Part shown: piece by piece, positions 11,901 to 23,300 of the stretch
Layout: each line of letters begins with the position of its first letter
Position numbering within the stretch: the stretch's first letter is position 1
Assembly (NCBI GenBank): GCA_049487715.1
Contig: CP150550.1
Span: 682,001 to 746,000, forward strand
From: Pycnococcus provasolii
Taxonomy: Eukaryota; Chlorophyta; Pseudoscourfieldiophyceae; Pseudoscourfieldiales
Direction: 5' to 3'
Length of the DNA: 64,000 bases
Program-made: the position numbers and the translations under genes
Notes under the pieces: model-generated
What the model was told of the DNA's origin: nothing
The model's database searches: none
Seen by the model: the letters and a program-made list of their open reading frames with translations, nothing else

Positions 11901-11996
11901 TCAACTAGCAACGTCGGAGACATGGAGAACCCTTTACCGCTCAGCGGTCCGGCGCCGACGAGCGTAAACGATGGCGAATCGTCAAGCCCGTCATGA
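5925..11996 (+). CDS. Giant polycystin (PKD2/TRPP)-like channel, N-terminal part: IQ motif, S1, Cys motif and 12 extracellular repeats
   Basis: ATG at 5925. Residues ~67-81 form an IQ calmodulin-binding motif (STVQRHFRGFRTRK). Residues ~119-138 form a hydrophobic span that would be S1 of the channel. At ~187-211 there is a Cys motif (VCGNAVCEEP, then FGPFGCRMDCG) of the kind seen at the start of the extracellular part of algal polycystins. From ~residue 375 there are 12 almost identical ~136-residue repeats. The frame then meets TGA at 11994-11996, while the same repeat continues in the +1 frame. I therefore read this as the first part of one gene that continues at ~12004. The cause could be a real inactivating indel, an assembly error in the array, or an extremely short intron. 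Alternatively it is a separate truncated gene, which would be an anchored surface protein without a channel. Confidence 0.75.
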   Translation: MARVRVAGGAMRARRHQRRHKAVQQSEELAANENDTTTSGQDTAEVEMPEDERKADASQTSSQSKAASTVQRHFRGFRTRKLVGLKHGLTHLGRARLLRAVEAMAEDRTIKASRYQSFCMRLLNAFFFFCVLYVQLDVTAVQKVTAALSQVSFQSLPQLYDSVASGVAVIDWIESDLVEPHWRDPVCGNAVCEEPHETSAFGPFGCRMDCGRNLDAQKVVMSVASDFAQDLVPAQALQSAARWNLCKLDPERVAAGLDPMCWYSAEGKNVPFVGGEAEVMELDRGNWRLEMTRDFLGRTRGDLLALGSASRPAAFDLSRVINVPTEGNWTQCALPKRRRSTARRRVVDLTNVPTLPRNNVPHRHPSPPRLRKLLNNPTPFDPAQYAYSMVVTAFVNLDGVDFTSGTLIAYYDPQGTSWEMRGQQMGSTRITSGTYKDSFAFVITVHANTDGDVIGFDFLTDDGKMSRLTTTLSFSSTFSTIFDMENPLPLSGPAPTSVNDGESSSPSSPSSNPTPFDPAQYAYSMVVTAFVNLDGVDFTSGTLIAYYDPQGTSWEMRGQQMVSTRITSGTYKDSFAFVITVHANTDGDVIGFDFLTDDGKMSRLTTTLSFSSTFSTIFDMENPLPLSGPAPTSVNDGESSSPSSPSSNPTPFDPAQYAYSMVVTAFVNLDGVDFTSGTLMAYYDPQGTSWEMRGQQMGSTRITSGTYKDSFAFVITVHANTDGDVIGFDFLTDDGKMSRLTTTVSFSSTSNVGDMENPLPLSGPAPTSVNDGESSSPSSPSSKPNPPFDPAQYAYSMVVTAFVNLDGVDFTSGTLTAYYDPQGTSWEMRGQQMGSTRITSGTYKDSFAFVITVHANTDGDVIGFDFLTDDGKMSRLTTTVSFSSTSNVGDMENPLPLSGPAPTSVNDGESSSPSSPSSKPNPPFDPAQYAYSMVVTAFVNLDGVDFTSGTLTAYYDPQGTSWEMRGQQMGSTRITSGTYKDSFAFVITVHANTDGDVIGFDFLTDDGKMSRLTTTVSFSSTSNVGDMENPLPLSGPAPTSVNDGESSSPSSPSSNPTPFDPAQYAYSMVVTAFVNLDGVDFTSGTLTAYYDPQGTSWEMRGQQMGSTRITSGTYKDSFAFVITVHANTDGDVIGFDFLTDDGKMSRLTTTVSFSSTSNVGDMENPLPLSGPAPTSVNDGESSSPSSPSSNPTPFDPAQYAYSMVVTAFVNLDGVDFTSGTLTAYYDPQGTSWEMRGQQMGSTRITSGTYKDSFAFVITVHANTDGDVIGFDFLTDDGKMSRLTTTLSFSSTSNVGDMENPLPLSGPAPTSVNDGESSSPSSPSSNPTPFDPAQYAYSMVVTAFVNLDGVDFTSGTLTAYYDPQGTSWEMRGQQMGSTRITSGTYKDSFAFVITVHANTDGDVIGFDFLTDDGKMSRLTTTVSFSSTSNVGDMENPLPLSGPAPTSVNDGESSSPSSTITTMPSPSSKPTPFDPAQYAYSMVVTAFVNLDGVDFTSGTLTAYYDPQGTSWEMRGQQMGSTRITSGTYKDSFAFVITVHANTDGDVIGFDFLTDDGKMSRLTTTVSFSSTSNVGDMENPLPLSGPAPTSVNDGESSSPSSTITTMPSPSSNPTPFDPAQYAYSMVVTAFVNLDGVDFTSGTLTAYYDPQGTSWEMRGQQMGSTRITSGTYKDSFAFVITVHANTDGDVIGFDFLTDDGKMSRLTTTVSFSSTSNVGDMENPLPLSGPAPTSVNDGESSSPSSTITTMPSPSSNPTPFDPAQYAYSMVVTAFVNLDGVDFTSGTLTAYYDPQGTSWEMRGQQMGSTRITSGTYKDSFAFVITVHANTDGDVIGFDFLTDDGKMSRLTTTVSFSSTSNVGDMENPLPLSGPAPTSVNDGESSSPSSTITTMPSPSSNPTPFDPAQYAYSMVVTAFVNLDGVDFTSGTLTAYYDPQGTSWEMRGQQMGSTRITSGTYKDSFAFVITVHANTDGDVIGFDFLTDDGKMSRLTTTVSFSSTSNVGDMENPLPLSGPAPTSVNDGESSSPS

Positions 11997-12822
11997 CAAA
12001 CAAATGCCTTCCCCGAGTTCTAACCCGACTCCATTCGATCCTGCGCAGTATGCATACTCGATGGTGGTGACTGCGTTCGTGAATCTCGACGGCGTCGACT
12101 TCACGAGCGGGACGCTGACTGCATATTACGATCCGCAGGGAACGTCTTGGGAGATGCGCGGGCAGCAGATGGGTTCTACGAGGATCACGTCCGGCACGTA
12201 TAAGGACTCGTTCGCGTTCGTGATCACCGTGCACGCAAACACGGACGGCGATGTGATTGGGTTCGACTTCTTGACAGACGATGGAAAGATGTCCCGGCTG
12301 ACGGCGGCGTTGACATTTTCGTCAACTAGCAACGTCGGAGACATGGAGAACCCTTTACCGCTCAGCGGTCCGGCGCCGACGAGCGTAAACGATGGCGAAT
12401 CGTCAAGCCCGTCTTCCCCGAGTTCTAACCCGACTCCATTCGATCCTTCGCAGTATGCGTACTCGATGGTGGTGACTGCGTTCGTGAATCTCGACGGCGT
12501 CGACTTCACGAGCGGGACGCTGATGGCATATTACCATCCGCAGGGAACGTCTTGGGAGATGCGCGGGCAGCAGATGGGTTCTACGAGGATCACGTCCGGC
12601 ACGTATAAGGACTCGTTCGCGTTCGTGATCACCGTGCACGCAAACACGGACGGCGATGTGATTGGGTTCGACTTCTTGACAGACGATGGAAAGATGTCCC
12701 GGCTGACGACGACGGTGTCATTTTCGTCAACTAGCAACGTCGGAGACATGGAGAACCCTTTACCGCTCAGCGGTCCGGCGCCGACGAGCGTAAACGATGG
12801 CGAATCGTCAAGCCCGTCATCG
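7048..12822 (+). repeat. Tandem array of 14 coding repeats, ~405-426 bp each
   Basis: Units start near 7048, 7459, 7867, 8275, 8683, 9088, 9493, 9898, 10323, 10749, 11175, 11601, 12021 and 12428. The 14 copies differ at only a handful of bases each. Most differences lie in the linker, which is Ser/Pro-rich and comes in short (PSSPSSNP) and long (STITTMPSP) versions. The folded part has alternating strands: SMVVTAFVNLDG, SGTLTAYYDPQG, WEMRGQQMGS, DSFAFVITVHANTDGDVIGF. The order 'AYY - RG - F.I.V..N..G..I.F' recalls a beta-sandwich used in bacterial surface proteins (inference). Near-identity at the DNA level implies recent amplification or gene conversion. Confidence 0.95.
11985..12012 (+). 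other. Frame break inside the repeat array
   Basis: In units 9-12 the linker reads cccgtcatcgacgataac and continues in frame. At the start of unit 13 it reads cccgtcatgacaaacaaatg, which is five bases shorter; this creates a TGA and moves the remaining 13 kb into the next frame. A GT at 11990 and an AG 28 bases later would restore the frame as S-P-S-N-P if spliced, but 28 nt is much shorter than the clear 71-bp intron of this gene. Confidence 0.85.
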
Positions 12823-15800
12823 GATACGGTGAGCATATGGCTTCGTCTGCAGGGCTACACGGTGGAAGACTTCGACTCGTCGGATGCGACGGTCGTACGG
12901 GAAGTGCTCAGTGCCGTAACGCTGGGCATGTATCCTTTGTTCGCCCTTCGTGTGAACCAGAAGCAGGCTCCTTTGTTCGGCGCGAACCTGGACGTCGACG
13001 AGGTAGACGTGCAGGTGGTGGCTTCGGTGTTGCGCGAGAATCGAGCGGCGGCCCGCGACATGCTTGATACTGCGATTCACTCAGAGACGGCGCGAATCAG
13101 CCTGAAGGAAGCTCTGTACTTCGGCGGCCTGGATACTATCGCACGCGTGCGTTACCGACCCGAGACGGATACGGTGAGCATATGGCTTCGTCTGCAGGGC
13201 TACACGGTGGAAGACTTCGACTCGTCGGATGCGACGGTCGTACGGGAAGTGCTCAGTGCGGTAACGCTGGGCATGTATCCTTTGTTCGCCCTTCGTGTGA
13301 ACCAGAAGCAGGCTCCTTTGTTCGGCGCGAACCTGGACGTCGACGAGGTAGACGTGCAGGTGGTGGCTTCGGTGTTACGCGAGAATCGAGCGGCGGCCCG
13401 CGACATGCTTGATACTGCGATTCACTCAGAGACGGCGCGAATCAGCCTGAAGGAAGCTCTGTACTTCGGCGGCCTGGATACTATCGCACGCGTGCGTTAC
13501 CGACCCGAGACGGATACGGTGAGCATATGGCTTCGTCTGCAGGGCTACACGGTGGAAGACTTCGACTCGTCGGATGCGACGGTCGTACGGGAAGTGCTCA
13601 GTGCGGTAACGCTGGGCATGTATCCTTTGTTCGCCCTTCGTGTGAACCAGAAGCAGGCTCCTTTGTTCGGCGCGAACCTGGACGTCGACGAGGTAGACGT
13701 GCAGGTGGTGGCTTCGGTGTTGCGCGAGAATCGAGCGGCGGCCCGCGACATGCTTGATACTGCGATTCACTCAGAGACGGCGCGAATCAGCCTGAAGGAA
13801 GCTCTGTACTTCGGCGGCCTGGATACTATCGCACGCGTGCGTTACCGACCCGAGACGGATACGGTGAGCATATGGCTTCGTCTGCAGGGCTACACGGTGG
13901 AAGACTTCGACTCGTCGGATGCGACGGTCGTACGGGAAGTGCTCAGTGCGGTAACGCTGGGCATGTATCCTTTGTTCGCCCTTCGTGTGAACCAGAAGCA
14001 GGCTCCTTTGTTCGGCGCGAACCTGGACGTCGACGAGGTAGACGTGCAGGTGGTGGCTTCGGTGTTGCGCGAGAATCGAGCGGCGGCCCGCGACATGCTT
14101 GATACTGCGATTCACTCAGAGACGGCGCGAATCAGCCTGAAGGAAGCTCTGTACTTCGGCGGCCTGGATACTATCGCACGCGTGCGTTACCGACCTGGTT
14201 TTCGGATATGGTTTCGTGTTTTTGGTTACAGTGCACCGATGTTTGGCTTTGAGCATCGTTTGGTGGTTGAGAGTGTGCTTCAAACTATTTTCAATTTACA
14301 TGACGGCGAAGTATCGGTCGATCGAGTCTTGCCAGTTTCGGATATGGGATCGGAAGCTGCTCTCGATATTGAAATAATTTTCTTTGCAGAGAGCGGCTCT
14401 TTGATAATTGACGATTTCAATAATAATTTCGATAAAAATAGTCAAGTCGTCATGAATGCATTTCGAGATCGGGGCCTGACTGATCTATTAGACATAGAAA
14501 TTATTCAACCATCAAGCATGAATTCGCCGCTCACAATATCAACAACCGTGACGATGACGACAACGGATGTGGCGACGACGGATGTGACGACTAGCGTGAG
14601 TACAAGCTCGACAACAACGACGACGTTTGCGCCTCGTGCACCATTTCCCATCACGCCTTTTGCTGTTGAGGCAGAATTCGTCTTGCGCGGCGTCTCGGAA
14701 AATGTTCTGAAGCAGGAGGGGCAAAAGCGTGCACTGTATTCATCTTTAGCGGAATATTTAGAAATTCCTGCGGCAAATATTAAGATCATTGCATTCGGGC
14801 CTGCATTTCCAACAATGGGTAAACGAAGGCTATCCTTCTTTCCCGATGGCTTCAACGCCGTTCATGTACACGTTCGGCTGGCGTTATATTCGCCACAAAT
14901 GGCGGAAGACATCGCCGAAAGGCTGGAGCGCGATGTTCTATCCTTGGAGGTTGCGCTCAAAAGACGATTCCCAACTCTTGAATCCCTCGAATTGACGGAG
15001 GTCCCACATGTCATTACACCTCCTTCGCCTCCATTGCCCCCTCGATCGCCGAGCTATGCTTCTCATAAAATTTCGATCACATTTTATGTCAGCGGAATGC
15101 CACCAGATTCGATTGGTGAGAGGGAGCGACGTGAATTTGGTGTGGCGGTGAGCCGTACCTTTCCGTGGATATCAAAGTGGGATGTACGCATTACAAGGCT
15201 GTATACCGAGTTTTGGATGTCGAATAATATGTTTCTTATCGATGTTCTGATTGGATCAGAGGACGTCAAGGGTGCAGCTGATGTGATTGGGCGTGTGCAA
15301 GAGTACGCTATGGATGGGCGCCTCCTCAACGCCCTTGAAGAGAGTAGGGGTGTCTGGGGCAGCACTTCATCAATCTCAATATTTTCTAGTCCAAAGTGGT
15401 TTGATGAAGATGCTTCAGACTTGTCCGATACCAATTCTGGCGACGGTGAAAATGGCGATGGTACAGATCAGGCCAACATGCCCGATTCCGATTCCGAGTA
15501 CGAGTACGATTCCGGTGATGCCACAAATCAGCCATGCTTGCCAGGCAGACCGCAGGGCGCCAGTGCTAGTATAACGGGCCCATGCAAGCCAGGCGGAAGT
15601 GACGGCACTGCTACCGGACCAGATGGCAAGCCAGGCGAAGGTGACGACGGCGACGGCGACGGCGAAGGTGACGACGGTGACGGCGACGGCGACGGCGTCG
15701 GCGACGGCGACGGCGACGGCGAGTTTGGTGCAGACGAAGGTCCAAAAGGCATCGACGGCGACGGCGAGTTTGGTGCAGACGAAGGTCTAGGAGGCATCGA

Positions 15801-17339
15801 TTCGGCAGACAAGCCAAGCGAAGGTAACGGACCAGCTACCGGACCAGATGGCAAGCCTGCTCAGGATCCCGCCGCAGAATCTCCCTCCGGTTCGCCATCT
15901 GGGCAGCAGGTGTACACGATTGAGATCACACTTCGGATTGGTGGCTACACGGTTGGTTCCTTTGGCGAAAGAGAGAAAAGTGCACTTGCCACGGTGGTTG
16001 CGACGACTATGCCAGGGATCTCGGCGAACGACATTGGAATCAAGCGCGTGTATGCTGCCGACGCGGGCCGTCGGCTACTCCAGCAGGGTGCCGTGATGGT
16101 GGACTTCGAAGTCCGAACTGAGCGGCAGCAGCTCGCAAAGAGCGCAAGCGAGGCGTTTACGGAGAACACATCGAAGTCAAGTTTTGTCGAATCACTTCGG
16201 AGTCGTCCTGAGCTATCGAAAGTGACTGGTGTCACGGTAGCATCACCGCCAAAGATCGCGTCACAAGGCGCAAGTCCTAACGACAAACCTTTTGCACCTG
16301 CCCAACCTTCTGAGAGGCCGCAGGATGATGAATTTGATGATCAGGATGACCCCGAAAATGGGGAGGATCAAGTTGGCGAGGAAAGAGACGAGAGCGACGA
16401 TACGTCACAAACTGATTCCACGGGCTCACAGTATGTAGTCATTGCAACGATGCAGCTAATGGACGTGTTGGAATTAAGTCCTAGTTCAGGATATTGGATC
16501 TTGGACGCGATTAGGTCGTATGTTGACATGATCATAGATGCGGACTTTCGCCAAATCGACAAGAATGCAATTGGTTTTGTCGTCGAAGTGTCGCTCATGA
16601 CATCCTCTAGAAAAAGGGCTCTTGAAATTATTGCAGAATTTAAAAGTGATGAGGCGGGCACGTGGCTCACAAACAAAATCAAGTCTACTCCTGGCGATGC
16701 CTTCAAATCTCTAAATGATGTGCGCATTCTTGGAAATCCGCGAATCGAGGTGGCGACGACGTCGGGCGAAAGTGGTGGTGGATCGAAGATGCCACCAACC
16801 ACCACAACAACCACACAGCCAAAACCGAAAGGATACTCTCTGACTGGTCGAGTGGAATTTATAGGCTACATTGCAAGTGACATTGGCGCGGAGGAACGTG
16901 CGAGCATACGTACCGTCTTTGCAAAAATGTATCGTGGACTTCGCGAAGATCGTATAAGAGCTGAGGTTGTTGAGGAAAGCATGAATTCCGTCACTATTGG
17001 GATTAAGGTGGTAACCCCGGATGAGTATCTCGCTGACGATATCGCGAGCTCATTCAGAACAAAGGTGAAAAATGGAGTTGCACGTCTAGCATTTTTTTCT
17101 GTGGGACAATTTTACGATTTACGTTCTGTCGTTGTTCTGCAGGACTTTCAAGTGACTGATCTGTTTGGCGAGATTCCTACATTTCCCGAAGACAGGGAGG
17201 AGTCCGGTGCTAGTGCTTCAGGCGACGACGGCGACGGCGACGGCGAAGGTGACGACGGCGACGACGACGGCGACGGCGAAGGTGACGACGGCGACGGCGA
17301 CGGCGAAGGTGACGACGGCGACGACGACGGCGAAGGTGA

Positions 17340-17373
<34 letters not shown>

Positions 17374-20300
17374 TTTGGTGCAGACGAAGGTCCAGGAGGC
17401 ATCGATTCGGCAGACAAGCCAAGCGAAGGTAACGGACCAGCTACCGGACCAGATGGCAAGCCTGCTCAGGATCCCGCCGCAGAATCTCCCTCCGGTTCGC
17501 CATCTGGGCAGCAGGTGTACACGATTGAGATCACACTTCGGATTGGTGGCTACACGGTTGGTTCCTTTGGCGAAAGAGAGAAAAGTGCACTTGCCACGGT
17601 GGTTGCGACGACTATGCCAGGGATCTCGGCGAACGACATTGGAATCAAGCGCGTGTATGCTGCCGACGCGGGCCGTCGGCTACTCCAGCAGGGTGCCGTG
17701 ATGGTGGACTTCGAAGTCCGAACTGAGCGGCAGCAGCTCGCAAAGAGCGCAAGCGAGGCGTTTACGGAGAACACATCGAAGTCAAGTTTTGTCGAATCAC
17801 TTCGGAGTCGTCCTGAGCTATCGAAAGTGACTGGTGTCACGGTAGCATCACCGCCAAAGATCGCGTCACAAGGCGCAAGTCCTAACGACAAACCTTTTGC
17901 ACCTGCCCAACCTTCTGAGAGGCCGCAGGATGATGAATTTGATGATCAGGATGACCCCGAAAATGGGGAGGATCAAGTTGGCGAGGAAAGAGACGAGAGC
18001 GACGATACAAAGCCTGCGGTTTACATGCTCTTTGTTAGGCTTGAGCTTGCAGGTTATCAGATGTGGATGTTCAATGAGAAGACGCGCAGCGGTATAATCA
18101 CAACTGTTGAGACTGTGCTACGTCAACTTCCGCGTGGTGCTGTTCAAATTGATGATGTTGGAAAAGGTGACTATGGCGCTCTGGTTCACTTGGCGATCAA
18201 TCTGGGCAATCTAGATGATATATCCGAAGCGTCAGAAATTGCGCGGACATTGGATCGGCTTGTGGAAGAAGGTGTCTTTGGCTTCGCAGCGAGGACAACG
18301 GGAGGACTGTCTTCATTGGCCGCAGTGACTTTGATACCTCCATTGGAAATCAAGCATCCCAATGGCGAAATTCATAAGATTGGCATCGCGAATGACGACA
18401 ATGCCGCGCAGTCTCCTACTCCTGGTGGCGAAGATGCTGCTGCTGGACCAGGCATGCCCGATCCGGGCAACGATGGAAAGCCTCTTTCGCCGACAGACGG
18501 TACGCTGGCGCCTTCACCAGAGTTCGGAGAAGATGGATCGGACGGCGGGCCGGGGCCGAAGCCTGTTGCAGGTAAGGCATTCGTCGAGGGAAGCATCGAA
18601 ATCAGCGGATACTCTGTTCAAAGCTTTGCGAGTATGCAGAGAGCAAGCATGCGTCAAGCGCTTGCGGAGATGTTCGGTGTTGACACATCATCTGCATCGG
18701 TGCAAAAAGTGTCTGCTGACTCGGAGGGTGTTCTCGTTGAGTATCGGGTCGCTTTTGCAAATGCAGAGGCAGTGCAAGCGAGGTTGGACATCTTTGCTGA
18801 GAAGATGGTCGACGGGTCGCTCGTCGAGTCGATGGAGAGTGCGGGCGGATTTGAAAACCTCAAGGACTCGGTGCGGATTCGATCTCCTCCTCGCTTGGTG
18901 AGCGGCGACGACGGCGACGGCGACGGCGGTGGTGGTGGTGCCCCAGGTCCTAAACCTCCTGGTGGCGAAGATGCTGCTGCTGGACCAGGCATGCCCGATC
19001 CGGGCAACGATGGAAAGCCTCTTTCGCCGACAGACGGCACGCTGGCGCCTTCACCAGAGTTCGGAGAAGATGGATCGGACGGCGGGCCGGGGCCGAAGCC
19101 TGTTGCAGGTAAGGCATTCGTCGAGGGAAGCATCGAAATCAGCGGATACTCTGTTCAAAGCTTTGCGAGTATGCAGAGAGCAAGCATGCGTCAAGCGCTT
19201 GCGGAGATGTTCGGTGTTGACACATCATCTGCATCGGTGCAAAAAGTGTCTGCTGACTCGGAGGGTGTTCTCGTTGAGTATCGGGTCGCTTTTGCAAATG
19301 CAGAGGCAGTGCAAGCGAGGTTGGACATCTTTGCTGAGAAGATGGTCGACGGGTCGCTCGTCGAGTCGATGGAGAGTGCGGGCGGATTTGAAAACCTCAA
19401 GGACTCGGTGCGGATTCGATCTCCTCCTCGCTTGGTGAGCGGCGACGGCGACGGCGGCGGCGACGACGACGGCGACGGCGACGGCGGTGGTGGTGGTGCC
19501 CCAGGTCCTAAACCTCCTGGTGGCGAAGATGCTGCTGCTGGACCAGGCATGCCCGATCCGGGCAACGATGGAAAGCCTCTTTCGCCGGGTATTGATGACT
19601 CCGACGAACAAGCAGATTCAACCACAGCACCACCCGTGCGATGCGATAAGACTCCTTTTAGAGCAAAGACTTTTGCTGCTGTGTCTGTGAGAATCGAGAT
19701 GAATCGAGACCCCTCTTTCAAAGCAAGGGAGACGTGTTTGTTGCAAAAGTGTCTGTCTCGCGCCCTAGACGTCAGTGCAGAATCGGTAGATATCGTTCAG
19801 ATCGATGGCAGTGATCCTGTCATCTCTGCCACGATACGTTTGGGCGCTTCGCTTGAACAAGTTGCAAGCTTCTTGGTGACTAAGCTTGGCGACTCGATTC
19901 GAGATGGTGAGTTAAAGGAAGCATGCAGAAAAGAAGGGCTGAACAATCTCATGGCATTTTCAGATTTCGCTCGGCTTCCGGATCTGGATAACAACTCGCC
20001 AGGGAATGGTGGCATTGGTGCTGGTGACGGCGATTCCAAACCTGGCGGGAAAGCGCCGCCGTCTCAAGGATCGTTGCCAGGGCCTATTACCACAACGACA
20101 ACATTTTTTTCCTACATCACGACCACAACGCGTCCTCCGTTGGCGGTTAAGGACACGGGCGATGACTACGTGGATTTTTGGGATGGAGGCGCGAAGCAGC
20201 CTGGCACTCCCGCGAACATCTTGCCAGGCGGAAACGATGGCGGTTTGACCATTCCGGTTCCTGTGGACACTGTACCACTTCCAACGACGGTCACGGTGAC

Positions 20301-23300
20301 AACAACGACGCGACCGCCAGACACAACCGCACCGACCGTCGAACTTATGGGAGAACTCGATATCAAGCACCGTCAAGCTACACCATACAAGGATGCGGGA
20401 GTCAAGTCCATCGTGGATGATCGCGACGGAATTTGGTATATTGAAGCTGGGGTATGGTACCTCGCAGACGGAACACGTGCAGAGGAACTCTTCGAAATTG
20501 ATGGCTTGGAGCCTGATGGATCGATTCGCACTGACGTTCCAGGTGGGCCATTCAGCATTTTCTATCGTGCGTGCGATTCCTCTGGTAATTGTGCAGAGGC
20601 TGTACGCAAGGTGGAGGTTGTGAATCCGTGCATTGAGGAAGTTGGGCCAAACGAAATACTCTGCCTGGACCAATCTCCACCTGTCTGTAGCCAGGCTGGT
20701 CCCGAGACATGCGGCCTACAGGCAAACCTTGACGATGCCACAGAGGAAGCCGTGGTCGAAGAGTACGTTCCGCCAGCTGACGAAACGCGTCCTGAAATCA
20801 CCCTCGTGCATCCCAGCGACGAGTCAATCGCGTCCACGTTTGTGAATCTCCGCGGGATCAAGGTCACCGAGCAGAATGTGCTGCTGGGTGCAACGTTCCG
20901 TGAGACGGAGGAGTTCGGAGGCGGCTACATGGCGACGGATGATGTCGATGGAGATATTACACCAGCGGTCGTCGTCACGCGAAATAGGCCCATCGACACG
21001 TCGCAGCTTACCCCTCAGGACGACCCTATCGTGATCGTATATGAAGTGAAAGATCGATCGGGCAACGAAGCCTTGGCTTGCCGCAGGAAGATTCACGTTG
21101 TGCATCCGTGCGGCGACCCATCGCTCGAGTTGTGCTCCGACGGATCGTGCTCAGCCATCTGCCAGGCAGATGTTGGAGGCAGCGGCGGATCCCTCGCGGT
21201 GGAGGAAGAGTCCTCTGCGCCTCCTGCGGAGCCACTAAAACTTACTGTGGTCGGACCAGGACGCCCACCCTCTCCCCCACTCGAGATTGAGCGAGGGAAA
21301 ACCTACAGCAGATGCCCGCAGAGCGCACCGCCAACTCTAGTATGCGACAAAGGTGCGGAGTCGTCTGGTGGTGAGCTTCCGCTGGAGCCCTTGACGGCCT
21401 GCGGAGTACGCTTTGATGAATGGAAGGGGGCGGCGGAATGTGGAATTGACGTGTTTGTTCCTGGAGATTACGAAATTCAGTACACTGTGCGTGACGCATC
21501 GGGCACACTTGTGAGCGCCACACGCCACGTCCAGGTGCGCCATACTGATAACTCGTGCCGCGAGGCGGCAGGGGTGGGAGAATTCGTTTGCGAAGGTGGT
21601 TACGTCTGCAGCTCGAACGGCATCTGCCCCTTTGACGAGATTTCAAACGACGCGTCGCAAGAGGAAGACGCCGCAGATGTTGTCGAAGATACCGCTCAGG
21701 AGATGTACTTGTTCAACAATACATTCGTGGGCACGAACCTGAACATTAAGCGATATCATCCCTACGAACGCTGTGATCCATCGATCAGCGCACTTCCCAA
21801 TGCCGAGTACTTGTGCGAGCCAGGTGCACATGCACACGACGAATTCTTCGACGGCCCGCTGACCGTCTACTCTTGCCCGACGCGCGCATGCACGGAAGGT
21901 GGCAACTGCCTTGGTCAGGAATTCGAGACGAAGGGTCTTGCAGGCTGCCTCGATGTTTCCGCGAAGGAGGATACGGTGTGGCCCATCAACTTCGTTAGCA
22001 TCGATAGCGCTGGGCACATTGTCACCGTGACGCGTTACATTACAATCATTTCGCCGTGCGAGTCTGGCGAGGAATGGTGCGAGGACGCTACCAAGACGAA
22101 TGGTGGCTTCTGTTTCATCCACTGCGAACTTAGCAAAACTCTTGAAAGCAGTGCCAACGAGGCGGTCGAAAGGGACCAAGCTGGTCCTAAATTTTATTCC
22201 ACATGGTCAACGGAGTCGCTTCTTTCCTACGAGCAGATGTACGGCAAGGAGTCGCGACGAGCTCTTGACGCTTGCGCGTCGAAGGAGGCTGCATCAGCCG
22301 CCGCGGCTAATCTGTTCGTGGCAGCCGATGGTGCCGAGCCTGAGATTCCGTGCGTGGTGTATGCGGTTGATGAAGAGGATGGCGACGTCTCAGCCTACAT
22401 TACATTTGAGGAAATCACGTGCGATGGTCAAAGTAGCGCTGCCGAAGACGTAGCTTGCAAGCCGTGTGGCATCGCATCATTCTCACTGGGCAACACAGTG
22501 CTGTGTGCCGCTGGCACTTACAAGTTTCGATACAGCGCAGACGACGCGTCAGGGAACGTGGAAACATTCACCGTTACAGTCAAGGTTGTTGAGGCGAAAG
22601 CCATCTCAAGCTCGCTGTACCTTGCATCTTCCGCTGTCACCCAAGAAGAAGCTAAAGACGAGGCTGAATTGTATGCTCAGGCCAGGTGCCAGACAGCGGA
22701 GGCAAGCATAGCCTCAGCCATTCCGTCCGGTTGTGAGAAGTCGTACACTGTGCGAGGCTCTATAGCTGATGTGTCCGACACTGACGTGACAAAGGTGGAG
22801 ATCACGGGTGCCCAGGCATCGTATGAGGACGGCATTGGATATCGCCTCGAGATCTTCTTTACTCTCGTCTCGACAACATCCACCCCATCTCCCACGGCAC
22901 AGCAGCCAGCATCATCACCTGCATCGCGCCGGACGCGTATGCTGGCACAAAGTTCTGGGTCTTCCGGACCTCCCTCCCCTGCGGACGGTGCGATCGACTC
23001 CCTCGTGAAGGCTCTTGCAAGCGGAGAGATGGCTGAAAAGCTTGGCAAAAGCGCGGCGAACTTTGGGGTTGCGATTGGAGCGCCTGAAAAAGAGCTTTCG
23101 AAGGTGCCGCAGACGGAGCAGCTCACGGCTGCCTTTGACCCAATTGCTGCTGACCTTGCGATGCTTGTAGCGCAGCTGGAAGGTGTCGACCTGTCAATGC
23201 CGGGAATGATTGCGTCGTTGAAACAGGCGATTGTGGATGTGCAAAATGCAAACGGCGATTCGCTACGCTCGTCCTCACTTCCCGCGCACTTCGCGAATGG

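Noticed and set aside
5925-11996. Reading the first channel segment as a complete separate gene
   Set aside because: The stop lies inside a repeat unit boundary and the same array continues directly in the next frame; I keep it as an alternative only.
7044-12639. Regular minus-strand open frames of ~78-134 codons across the repeat array
   Set aside because: They recur with exactly the period of the plus-strand coding repeats and have Arg/His-rich or unnatural composition; they are shadows of the repeated gene.
7048-14202. Regularly spaced direct repeats as a possible CRISPR-like array
   Set aside because: The units are 345-426 bp, fully coding and without unique spacers, in a eukaryotic genome.
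15528-17460. Minus-strand Ser-Pro and poly-Arg frames
   Set aside because: They are the reverse reading of the (GAC/GGC)n Asp-Gly linkers in the channel gene.
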